Source: Chloroflexota bacterium
GTDB taxonomy: Bacteria; Chloroflexota; Dehalococcoidia; E44-bin15
Assembly (NCBI GenBank): GCA_015222405.1
Contig: JADFVG010000119.1
Location: 1 to 7,316, forward strand
Length of the DNA: 7,316 nucleotides
Direction of reading: 5' to 3'
Shown: in pieces, positions 1 through 6,042 of the stretch
How the letters are laid out: the number at the start of each line of letters is the position of its first letter
How positions within the stretch are numbered: position 1 is the first letter of the stretch
Made by a program: the position numbers and the translations under genes
Notes under the pieces: model-generated
The model's input: the letters and a program-made list of their open reading frames with translations, nothing else
Databases searched by the model: none
What the model was told of the DNA's origin: nothing

Positions 1-1
1 C

Positions 2-403
2 GGCAAACCTTTGCGATTTGTCGAGCTTATCCAGTACTCGGGCTCATCTTTGGACCCTGCGGAGCTATACATCGCCAGTAAGATGACCAGCGTTGGTCAG
101 GTAGTCAGAAGAGGGGAAGGACGGATTCTGGCCAATTTCCGGGAAATACCTGCCATATGCCAACCATTAGGAGAGAAGGTCGCTGCCGGGTTAAAAGAAG
201 CCGGTCTGGACGGATTGCTTATGATGGGCGAGGTGAGCAAATCTGTGTGCGGAGTGCCTGTCGAGTTGAACAAGGTGGGGATGATACTTGCCGGTGGTCT
301 CAACCCTGTAGCTGCGGCTGTGGAATCCGGCATAGCGGTGGAAAACCACTCTATGAGTACCGTCATGCACTACCGAGATTTGATTAAATTCTGGGATTTG
401 TGA
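2..403 (+). CDS. nrpR: NrpR-type regulatory domain protein (DUF128), 3' part only
   Basis: This is the C-terminal 133 residues of a gene whose start lies outside the window; the frame is already open at base 2 (Gly-Lys-Pro-Leu-Arg-Phe). The residues match the end of an NrpR regulatory domain: a Y-S-G-S-S-L-D-P segment, then M-T-S-V, then G-R-I-L-A-N-F-R-E-I-P, and a late G-G-L-N-P hinge followed by V-E-S-G-I. In methanogens NrpR represses nitrogen-assimilation genes and is released from DNA by 2-oxoglutarate. The usual N-terminal helix-turn-helix is not in view, so I cannot say whether this protein binds DNA or has one or two regulatory domains. The stop codon lies one base before the hisF start, which suggests co-transcription or translational coupling. 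A regulator sensing 2-oxoglutarate would fit the glutamate-related genes downstream, but that link is inference. Family assignment is fairly sure; the symbol is less so. Confidence 0.8.
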   Translation, partial: GKPLRFVELIQYSGSSLDPAELYIASKMTSVGQVVRRGEGRILANFREIPAICQPLGEKVAAGLKEAGLDGLLMMGEVSKSVCGVPVELNKVGMILAGGLNPVAAAVESGIAVENHSMSTVMHYRDLIKFWDL

Positions 404-404
404 A

Positions 405-1171
405 ATGACTGCAGTGCGAATCATACCCTGTTTGGATGTGAAGGATGGCAGAGTAGTCAAGGGGTCAACCTCGTGAATCTGAGGGATGCCTGAGACCCCG
501 TAGAGGCAGCAGAGGCTTATTGTTGTGAGGGCGCCGATGAGCTTGTCTTTCTCGATATTGCTGCTACTGTGGAGAGCAGGGGAACAAGGCTGGAATGGGT
601 CAAGAAGGTGACAGAAAAGGTTACTATCCCTTCTGCCGTAGGTGGTGGGGTTAGAAACATAGAAGACATGAAAACCTTGTTTGACCTTGGTGTAGATAAA
701 GTCTCGGTCAATACTGCGGCTGTGAGAAACCCTGAGCTTGTAAAAGAGGCCTCGAGAGAACATGGCAAGGAAAGGCTCATTGTTGCCATCGATGGGCGTG
801 CCCCCCCTGGGACTGGTCTTCCACGATTAGAGATGGTAGTCAAAAGTGGCAGCGAATGCACAGGTATAGATGTTGTGGATTGGACAAGGAAGGTAGAGGA
901 GCCAGGGGCCGGGGAAATCTAGCTCACCAGCAGAGATGCCGATGGCACAAAGGAAGGATATGATCTGGAGATGACCAAAGCCGTGGCTGAAGCCGTCGCC
1001 ATCCCAGTCACTGCTTGCGGAGGTGCAGGGAAATTGGAGCATTGTTGTGAAGCTATAGCAATTGGCAAAGCGGCGGCAGTTTTAGCCGCTTCTATCTTCC
1101 ACTTCGGAGGAATATCCATCTCTCAGGCAAGAGACTATTTGGCTGAGAAAGGGATATCTGTAAGAATCTAA
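405..1171 (+). pseudogene. hisF: Broken hisF (imidazole glycerol phosphate synthase cyclase subunit)
   Basis: HisF makes imidazole glycerol phosphate and AICAR from PRFAR in histidine synthesis, together with HisH. The whole (beta/alpha)8 protein can be followed: R-I-I-P-C-L-D-V-K-D-G-R-V-V-K-G at the start (with the catalytic Asp at position 11), G-A-D-E-L-V-F-L-D-I, A-V-G-G-G-V-R, V-N-T-A-A-V, V-A-I-D (second catalytic Asp, codon 791-793), G-G-A-G and A-A-S-I-F-H-F-G. Three lesions break it. One base is missing at the GGGG run 461-464, where GGG-GTC would give the usual G-V-N. A TGA at 491-493 stands where the family has Gly (D-A-G-D-P). A TAG at 920-922 stands where it has Leu (G-E-I-L-L-T-S). 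Without correction the first frame ends at 474-476 after 23 residues. Several usually conserved residues have also changed, such as A-D-A-V to A-A-A-V near the end, which points to real decay rather than only read errors. No other his gene is in the window. Confidence 0.85.
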
Positions 1172-1189
1172 GGATGAAAAGGTAAGGAA

Positions 1190-1209
1190 AGGCACCCAGA
1201 GAGGTGCTT
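1190..1209 (+). promoter_or_regulatory. Hairpin covering the ribosome-binding site of the nuoE-like gene
   Basis: Bases 1190-1196 (AGGCACC) can pair with 1203-1209 (GGTGCTT) around the six-base loop CAGAGA, giving seven pairs with one G-T wobble. The only good Shine-Dalgarno for the next gene, GAGGTG at 1201-1206, lies in the loop and 3' arm, so the fold would hide it. No T run follows, so it is not an intrinsic terminator. It may tune translation of the first gene of the unit, or be chance. Confidence 0.3.
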
Positions 1210-1214
1210 ATGAA

Positions 1215-1718
1215 ATGATGAGCGATTATGGGAAAGTGGGGGCAATAGTAGGTAAATACGGTGGCAACCGCGACAGTGTCATCTCAATACTTCAGGATGT
1301 GCAATCCGAATATCATTATCTGCCGGAAGACGCTTTGAGAGCGGTAGCGAACCAGTTGGGTCTGCCGTTGATACAGGTCTGTGGTGTGGCCACCTTTTTC
1401 AAGGCATTCAGTTTCAAGCCACGTGGTGAGCATATAGTGAGCGTTTGTCTCGGTACTGCCTGCCATGTGCGAGGTGCCCCTACTGTGCTCGACGAAGTGA
1501 AAAGACAACTTGGCGTCGAGCCTAGTGAGACAACCGAAGATATGCGGTTTTCACTGGAGACCGTTAACTGTCTAGGAGCATGTGCTCTAGGACCTATCGT
1601 GGTTGTAGATGGTAAGTACCATGGACAAATGGGCCCGGGAGAAGTCAAGAAAATCCTCAATAGATACAAGAAAGCACGGAGAGAAAGGCTGCATGAAGAC
1701 ATTGAGGTCAGCGATTGA
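1215..1718 (+). CDS. nuoE: NuoE-like [2Fe-2S] subunit of an NAD(P)H-oxidising complex
   Basis: This 167-residue protein belongs to the 24-kDa NADH dehydrogenase (NuoE/HndA/HydC) family, normal in length. The N-terminal helical part carries the family pattern (S-I-L-Q-D-V-Q, then Y-L-P-E-D-A-L, then V-C-G-V-A-T-F). The thioredoxin-like C-terminal domain holds the four [2Fe-2S] ligands as C-L-G-T-A-C and, about 40 residues on, C-L-G-A-C. Such proteins sit beside NuoF in the cytoplasmic electron-input arm of complex I, bifurcating hydrogenases and NAD-linked formate dehydrogenases. The ATG at 1215 is chosen because GAGGTG (1201-1206) is eight bases upstream; the ATG at 1218 is possible. The last 26 bases overlap the start of the NuoF-like gene, a sign of coupled translation. 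Which complex it serves is judged from its neighbours: no hydrogenase or formate dehydrogenase subunit is nearby, and the unit ends in a GltS-like flavoprotein. The symbol marks family, not proof of a role in complex I. Confidence 0.93.
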   Translation: MMSDYGKVGAIVGKYGGNRDSVISILQDVQSEYHYLPEDALRAVANQLGLPLIQVCGVATFFKAFSFKPRGEHIVSVCLGTACHVRGAPTVLDEVKRQLGVEPSETTEDMRFSLETVNCLGACALGPIVVVDGKYHGQMGPGEVKKILNRYKKARRERLHEDIEVSD

Positions 1719-3552
1719 ACTGGAACAATTGCGGGTCAGGATACTGAGCCAGCGCAAGCTGGAAAAGCCCTGTATCTCAATCTGCGGAGGCACCGGCTGT
1801 CATGCGTATGGATGCGAGGATGTTGCCAAAGCATTCGAGAACGAGATAGAGCGACAAGGGTTAAGCAAGCAGGTCGAATTGAAAGTGACAGGCTGTCACG
1901 GTTTCTGCGAGCATGGTTCGTTGGCTGTAGTTTATCCTGAAAAGATATTCTACCAGCGGGTTACTCCAAACGATGCTCCTGAGATAATCTCAGAGACAGT
2001 TCTGAAGGGCAACATTATTGATCGACTCCTTTATGTTGAGCCTACAAGTGGACAGAAGGCACATTTTGAGAATGATGTCCCCTTCTACAAAAAGCAGCAG
2101 AGGCTGATCTTTGGCAATAACGGTCTCATTGACCCCACAAACATAAAGGACTACCTCACAATTGGCGGTTATTCAGCTCTATCTAAGGTGCTCTTTGAGA
2201 TACAGCCCGAGCAGGTGGTTGAGGAGATTAGGAAATCCGGGCTGCGCGGGCGTGGAGGTGGCGGGTTCCCCACAGCCGCGAAGTGGGAGTCATGCCGTAA
2301 TGCACCATCCCTTGATGGCGTACGCTATATCATCTGTAATGCTGACGAAGGTGATCCTGGTGCTTACATGGATAGGAGCCTCCTTGAAGGGAACCCTCAC
2401 AGTGTTATAGAAGGTATGATAATTGGCGGATATGCAATAGGCTCACATTACGGGTATGTCTATGTTCGGCATGAATATCCCCTTGCTGTGAAGAACCTGA
2501 GCATAGCGTTGGAGCAAGCGAGAGAATATGGCCTTCTCGGGAAGGATATCCTCGGCTCTGGTTTCGACTTCGATATCAGGACCTCACGAGGTGGAGGTGC
2601 CTTCGTCTGCGGCGAATCTACTGCACTAATGGCCTCCTTGGAGGGCAAGATAGGCGAACCGCGCCCCAAGCACGTGCACACTGTTATTTGTGGGCTTAAC
2701 GGCAAGCCCACTAACCTCAATAACGTCGAAACCTGGGCAAATGTGCCTGTCATAATAAACGGCGGTGCCGACTGGTATTCACAAATCGGTACTGACGGGA
2801 GCAAGGGCACAAAGATATTCTCTCTGGTGGGCAAGATAAACAATACGGGACTCATTGAGGTGCCAATGGGCATCACGCTGAGAGAGATAATCTACGACAT
2901 CGGTGGTGGAATCCCCAACGGCAAGAGATTCAAAGCTGTCCAAACAGGAGGGCCGTCAGGCGGTTGTATTCCTGAGAGCCTGATTGACCTGCCTGTTGAT
3001 TTCGACAGGCTTACTGAGGCAGGATCAATGATGGGCTCAGGTGGAATGATAGTTATGGATGAGGATACCTGTATGGTGGACGTAGCCAGATATTTCGTCA
3101 GATTCCTGACGGAAGAATCCTGCGGCAAATGTGTGCCGTGTCGCGAGGGACTGGACAGGATGCTTGATATCCTCACGGGCATAGCAGAAGGAAGAGGTAA
3201 AGAAGAAGATATCGATCTTCTGGAGGAACTTGGCGGTGTCATAAAGGAGACCTCTCTTTGTGCTCTGGGTGGTACAGCGCCGAACCCTGTTCTTTCAACT
3301 ATCAGATACTTCCGGGATGAATATGAGGCTCATATAAGAGAGAAACGCTGCCCGGCAGGCGTCTGCAAGGCACTTATTACCTTCACCATCGATGAGGAGA
3401 AGTGCACCGGCTGTGGAGTGTGCGCCAGAGAATGTCCACAGGGGGCGATATCAGGAGAGAAGAAAAAGCCGTACAAGATCGAGCAGGAGAAGTGTATCAA
3501 GTGTGGGCTTTGCAGCGACAGCTGCAAGTTCGAGGCGATCACAGTTTCGTAA
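1693..3552 (+). CDS. nuoF: NuoF-like NAD(P)H-binding flavoprotein with fused ferredoxin domains (HndC/HydB type)
   Basis: This 619-residue protein binds NAD(P)H and FMN and passes electrons to iron-sulfur clusters. Domains in order: a thioredoxin-like [2Fe-2S] domain at about 25-110 (C31, C36, C68, C72); the 51-kDa core with the glycine-rich nucleotide site G-R-G-G-G-G-F-P-T at 186-194 and the FMN-site segment C-N-A-D-E-G-D-P-G at 215-223; an SLBB-like stretch at about 370-435; the N3-type [4Fe-4S] site (C477, C480, C483, C523); the K-R-C-P-A-G-V-C linker at 551-558; and a 2[4Fe-4S] ferredoxin tail (C571, C574, C577, C581, C601, C604, C607, C611). This layout is that of the HndC/HydB/HymB group, not plain complex I NuoF. 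The same frame is open further upstream, but the ATG at 1693 is preferred: GGAGAGAAAGG (1678-1688) precedes it and the protein then starts like its family. It overlaps the NuoE-like gene by 26 bases. Whether NADH or NADPH is used, and whether it bifurcates electrons, cannot be read from sequence by eye. Confidence 0.95.
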   Translation: MKTLRSAIELEQLRVRILSQRKLEKPCISICGGTGCHAYGCEDVAKAFENEIERQGLSKQVELKVTGCHGFCEHGSLAVVYPEKIFYQRVTPNDAPEIISETVLKGNIIDRLLYVEPTSGQKAHFENDVPFYKKQQRLIFGNNGLIDPTNIKDYLTIGGYSALSKVLFEIQPEQVVEEIRKSGLRGRGGGGFPTAAKWESCRNAPSLDGVRYIICNADEGDPGAYMDRSLLEGNPHSVIEGMIIGGYAIGSHYGYVYVRHEYPLAVKNLSIALEQAREYGLLGKDILGSGFDFDIRTSRGGGAFVCGESTALMASLEGKIGEPRPKHVHTVICGLNGKPTNLNNVETWANVPVIINGGADWYSQIGTDGSKGTKIFSLVGKINNTGLIEVPMGITLREIIYDIGGGIPNGKRFKAVQTGGPSGGCIPESLIDLPVDFDRLTEAGSMMGSGGMIVMDEDTCMVDVARYFVRFLTEESCGKCVPCREGLDRMLDILTGIAEGRGKEEDIDLLEELGGVIKETSLCALGGTAPNPVLSTIRYFRDEYEAHIREKRCPAGVCKALITFTIDEEKCTGCGVCARECPQGAISGEKKKPYKIEQEKCIKCGLCSDSCKFEAITVS

Positions 3553-3564
3553 AGAAGGGAAAGC

Positions 3565-4230
3565 ATGGTTGAACTAAGTATTGATGGAATCAAAACGAGG
3601 GCGCTGGAGGGGACTACAGTTCTTGAAGCAGCAGGAGAAATGGGTATCATAATTCCAACTCTCTGCTATCATCCTGGTCTCAGCCCTTACGGCGCTTGCC
3701 GCGTCTGCATAGTCGAGGTGGTTAAGAGCAATCGCTCATCACTGGAGGCATCTTGTACCCTGCCGGTAGAACCGGGACAGGTAATCCTTACTAACTCAGG
3801 GAAGGTGACGAGAGCTCGGAAGCTAATTGTGGAACTGTTGCTTAGTTCGTGCCCAAACTCCAAGACGCTGCAAGACATGGCTGCGAATATGGGTATCAAC
3901 AGGGTTCGTTTCAAGATAAAAGACAGGGGCTGTATTCTCTGCGGACTTTGCGTGCGTTACTGCGAAGAACAGATGAAATCTGGTGGTATTGGGTTTGTTG
4001 GGCGTGGCACATCGCGGCGGGTAACAACCGCTTTTGATCTCACTCCCGAGGAGTGCCGCAATTGTGGTGGTTGCGAGTGGATATGTCCGGTTTGCGAACG
4101 AGCCTGTACAGCGGGGAACCTCATCGATGGTCTCTGCGGAGGATGTCAGAATCTTGCACCTGTGGAGACCTGTCCTGTATGTACAGGATGTTCGGAGAGT
4201 GTTGGCCCGCAGGGCCATAAAGTCTACTAG
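3565..4230 (+). CDS. Short NuoG-like iron-sulfur protein with a cysteine-rich tail
   Basis: This 221-residue protein resembles only the N-terminal part of NuoG, HndD or FdhA. A plant-type [2Fe-2S] domain comes first (C34, C45, C48, C64). The following segment, where NuoG has its His-Cys [4Fe-4S] site, keeps only C96 and no histidine ligand, so that cluster is probably missing. Next are two [4Fe-4S] ferredoxin motifs (C123, C126, C129, C133 and C164, C167, C170, C174). The last 45 residues add seven cysteines (C177, C181, C191, C194, C203, C206, C209), 20 in all; this tail could bind another cluster or zinc. There is no H-cluster domain and no molybdopterin domain, so it should carry electrons rather than catalyse. 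It begins 12 bases after the NuoF-like gene, with AGAAGGGA (3553-3560) as ribosome-binding site. The likely role is a cytoplasmic link between NuoF and the GltS-like protein encoded next; that partner is inferred from gene order. Confidence 0.88.
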   Translation: MVELSIDGIKTRALEGTTVLEAAGEMGIIIPTLCYHPGLSPYGACRVCIVEVVKSNRSSLEASCTLPVEPGQVILTNSGKVTRARKLIVELLLSSCPNSKTLQDMAANMGINRVRFKIKDRGCILCGLCVRYCEEQMKSGGIGFVGRGTSRRVTTAFDLTPEECRNCGGCEWICPVCERACTAGNLIDGLCGGCQNLAPVETCPVCTGCSESVGPQGHKVY

Positions 4231-4274
4231 TAACGAAAGTGCAATCAAGAAATAAAGCGATCTGGAAAAAGATG

Positions 4275-4284
4275 AAAGGAGGTC
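4275..4284 (+). promoter_or_regulatory. Strong Shine-Dalgarno for the GltS-like gene
   Basis: AAAGGAGGTC is a near-perfect complement of the 16S rRNA 3' end and stands four bases before the ATG at 4289. It fixes that start. The 58 bases between the two genes hold no terminator that I can see, so the gene is probably read in the same transcript as the three before it. Confidence 0.8.
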
Positions 4285-4288
4285 AGAC

Positions 4289-5866
4289 ATGACACTGACT
4301 AGGTATAACGCTACAGCTGCCACACTGTCTAAGAACAGGACAGGTGGCGACTGGTGCCCGATAAGTGGAATGTGCGTCACCTGTGTGGAAGGCTGTATCG
4401 GTATGTGCGAAATCGGTAAGAGCGCGTACCGCGGTCACGAGGTTATTTACCCACAGCCGTTTGGTATTATTACTACTGCATCCCAGAAGGCCTACCCCAT
4501 TGACCTGTCTCATTTTAGCATAATGGGAACAGTGGTTGGGGCTTTTGGTATAGAAGCAGACTCCGATAAGGCCATCTTTCCAAATGTGGATCTCGAGACA
4601 AGGCTAGGTCACGATAGGGGAATCAAGTTACGCCTGCCACTTGTCATTCCTGGTCTGGGTTCTACCAATGTCGCCAAGCAGAACTGGGAAGGTCTGGCCA
4701 TTGGTTCCGCACTGACAGGCACAATACTTACCATCGGTGAGAATGTATGTGGAATGGATGCCGACTCAAAGATAGAGAAGGGGAAAATCGTTCATTCGCC
4801 TGACCTTGAGAGGCGTGTAAAGCTTTATCGGGAATGGCAGCGTGATGGTTACGGTGCTATCGTTGTGCAGGAAAACGTTGAAGAGGGTCGACTTGGTGTA
4901 CTAGAGTACGCCATAGAGAGACTCGGGATTAATGCGGTAGAATTGAAATGGGGACAAGGAGCCAAGGATATAGGTGGTGAGGTCAAAATCAAGAGCCTTG
5001 AAAAGGCACAACTCCTCAAGAGACGAGGCTACATTGTTCTTCCTGACCCGTTTGATCCCGCCACGATAGACGATTTCAGGAAAGGCGTTTTTACTGAGTT
5101 TGAGAGGCACTCACGGGTTGGTATGGTCACCAAAGAGGGCTTCCTTGAGACTGTCGCTAAATTGCGGAGGGCTGGCGCTAGATATGTGTCGCTGAAGACT
5201 GGTGCCTACAGACCTGCAGACCTTGCGCGTGCAGTCAAGTTCTCCTCTATGGCAAATATCGACTATATCACCGTTGATGCTGCAGGTGCTGGTACCGGCA
5301 TGAGCCCGTGGCGTATGATGAACGAGTGGGGTGTGCCTGGTATAGAACTATGGTCGCTGCTCCACAAATATTGTAGTCGTTTGGCCGCGAAAGGCGAATA
5401 TGTGCCTGACATTGTAATTGCAGGTGGATTTGTTTTGGAAGACCAGATATTTAAGGGCTTGGCACTTGGTGCTCCCTATGTGAAAGCAATAGGCATGGCA
5501 AGAGCACCTCTCGCTGCAGTTATGGTTGGTAAGACTATCGGTGAATCGATAAACAGCGGACAACTTCCTGTTTATCTCCAGCGATTTGGCAAAACGAGGG
5601 AAGCTATCTTTGTTACTGCTGAGGGGCTGAGGAGAGAATATGGCAAAGATTACGAGAGGATCCCAACCTCGGCTATCGGGCTCTACACTTACTACGAGCG
5701 GCTTGCCCAGGGACTACGCCAGCTCATGGCTGGAAGCCGCAAGTTTGCCCTCGGGTTCCTTGACCGTGGCGATATCGTTGCCCTCACTCATGAGGCGGCA
5801 GAAGTCTCCGGCATCCCCCATGTGATGGAGGCGGATATGGAAGAGGCGGAGAGGATCTTAGCTTAA
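4289..5866 (+). CDS. FMN-binding glutamate-synthase-like protein with N-terminal cysteine cluster
   Basis: This 525-residue protein has the (beta/alpha)8 FMN domain of the glutamate synthase large subunit (GltS, PF01645 type) over about residues 55-470. Visible landmarks are G-Q-G-A-K-D-I-G-G at 222-230 (GltS proper: G-A-K-P-G-x-G-G), D-A-A-G-A-G-T-G at 330-337 (GltS: H-D-G-G-T-G), and I-A-G-G-F at 377-381, a phosphate-binding type loop. It is not a full GltS: there is no N-terminal glutaminase domain, no C-terminal beta-helix, and no C-x5-C-x4-C [3Fe-4S] site in the barrel (the only later cysteines are C154 and C362). Instead the N-terminus has five cysteines (C23, C29, C32, C36, C40) that could hold an iron-sulfur cluster. 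With no glutaminase it cannot release ammonia from glutamine by itself. As last gene of the unit it is the likely catalytic end of the complex. Stand-alone GltS-type domains also occur in N-methylglutamate synthase (MgsC) and in archaeal split GltS; the changed motifs leave the reaction open. Confidence 0.88.
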   Translation: MTLTRYNATAATLSKNRTGGDWCPISGMCVTCVEGCIGMCEIGKSAYRGHEVIYPQPFGIITTASQKAYPIDLSHFSIMGTVVGAFGIEADSDKAIFPNVDLETRLGHDRGIKLRLPLVIPGLGSTNVAKQNWEGLAIGSALTGTILTIGENVCGMDADSKIEKGKIVHSPDLERRVKLYREWQRDGYGAIVVQENVEEGRLGVLEYAIERLGINAVELKWGQGAKDIGGEVKIKSLEKAQLLKRRGYIVLPDPFDPATIDDFRKGVFTEFERHSRVGMVTKEGFLETVAKLRRAGARYVSLKTGAYRPADLARAVKFSSMANIDYITVDAAGAGTGMSPWRMMNEWGVPGIELWSLLHKYCSRLAAKGEYVPDIVIAGGFVLEDQIFKGLALGAPYVKAIGMARAPLAAVMVGKTIGESINSGQLPVYLQRFGKTREAIFVTAEGLRREYGKDYERIPTSAIGLYTYYERLAQGLRQLMAGSRKFALGFLDRGDIVALTHEAAEVSGIPHVMEADMEEAERILA

Positions 5867-5939
5867 AAGAGGAGAGATGTTGAGATCGATGAACTCCCCT
5901 AGAATAGATTAGGCCCAGTTGAAAGATAAGGAGGCAGGG

Positions 5940-5999
5940 ATGACGCACGTGCACATTGGGAATTATGAAGTGGTATCTGACCAGGAAAGACCATACTGA
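5940..5999 (+). CDS. Possible 19-residue leader peptide upstream of glutamate dehydrogenase
   Basis: An ATG at 5940 opens a 19-codon ORF (M-T-H-V-H-I-G-N-Y-E-V-V-S-D-Q-E-R-P-Y) that ends with TGA at 5997-5999. Its Shine-Dalgarno, AAGGAGG at 5928-5934, is five bases upstream, as good as those of the real genes. The stop is 43 bases before the glutamate dehydrogenase ATG. The peptide matches nothing I recognise and has no run of one amino acid that would mark a classical attenuator. It could be a leader peptide, the relic of a lost gene, or a chance ORF behind a stray purine run. Confidence 0.3.
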   Translation: MTHVHIGNYEVVSDQERPY

Positions 6000-6029
6000 A
6001 CAAGGTCAACAAAGATATAAGGAGGTAAC

Positions 6030-6035
6030 AGGAGA
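6030..6035 (+). promoter_or_regulatory. Shine-Dalgarno that sets the glutamate dehydrogenase start
   Basis: AGGAGA lies seven bases before the ATG at 6043 and is the best-placed site. A stronger AAGGAGGT at 6019-6026 is 16 bases from that ATG, too far for normal use. Earlier in-frame starts (TTG 5956, ATG 5965) lack a site at the right distance. Confidence 0.6.
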
Positions 6036-6042
6036 TAAACCA

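Larger units (their letters stand above)
5867..6042 (+). promoter_or_regulatory. Leader region between the GltS-like gene and glutamate dehydrogenase
   Basis: This 176-base gap is the largest in the window without an established gene. It holds several purine-rich ribosome-binding-like sites (around 5868-5876, 5928-5934, 6019-6026 and 6030-6035) and two very short ORFs: 5877-5912 (11 codons, M-L-R-S-M-N-S-P-R-I-D) and 5940-5999. I see no clear terminator hairpin with a T run and no well-spaced -35/-10 pair, so I cannot tell whether glutamate dehydrogenase has its own promoter or is read through from upstream. Confidence 0.4.

Noticed and set aside
191..763. 190-codon open frame on the minus strand
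   Set aside because: It lies opposite the nrpR-like gene and hisF, both with clear family matches, and its translation shows no recognisable domain. It is a shadow frame.
491..922. Reassigned TGA or TAG codons (readthrough, Sec or Pyl) as an explanation for the stops in hisF
   Set aside because: TGA, TAG and TAA all end intact genes in this window, the two stops replace Gly and Leu, and a frameshift is also present. Decay explains all three lesions.
1139..1167. Promoter-like pair (TTGGCT and AAGAAT, 17 bases apart) before the NuoE-like gene
   Set aside because: Both boxes match the sigma-70 consensus poorly and they lie within the hisF remnant, so I cannot support a promoter call.
1609..1692. 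Upstream extension of the NuoF-like gene by 28 residues
   Set aside because: The frame is open, but this part lies inside the NuoE-like gene. The ATG at 1693 has a clear ribosome-binding site and gives a family-like N-terminus.
4203..4217. Perfect six-pair inverted repeat TGGCCC-GCA-GGGCCA near the end of the NuoG-like gene
   Set aside because: It lies inside the coding sequence and no T run follows. It does not look like a terminator, and the next gene seems to belong to the same unit.
1215..4230. Trimeric electron-bifurcating [FeFe] hydrogenase (Hnd/Hyd type)
   Set aside because: The NuoE- and NuoF-like subunits fit, but the third protein is only 221 residues long and has no H-cluster domain.
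5956..6042. Earlier in-frame starts for glutamate dehydrogenase (TTG 5956, ATG 5965)
   Set aside because: Neither has a ribosome-binding site at the right distance, and the extra residues do not look like the start of a GDH. ATG 6043 gives the usual length.
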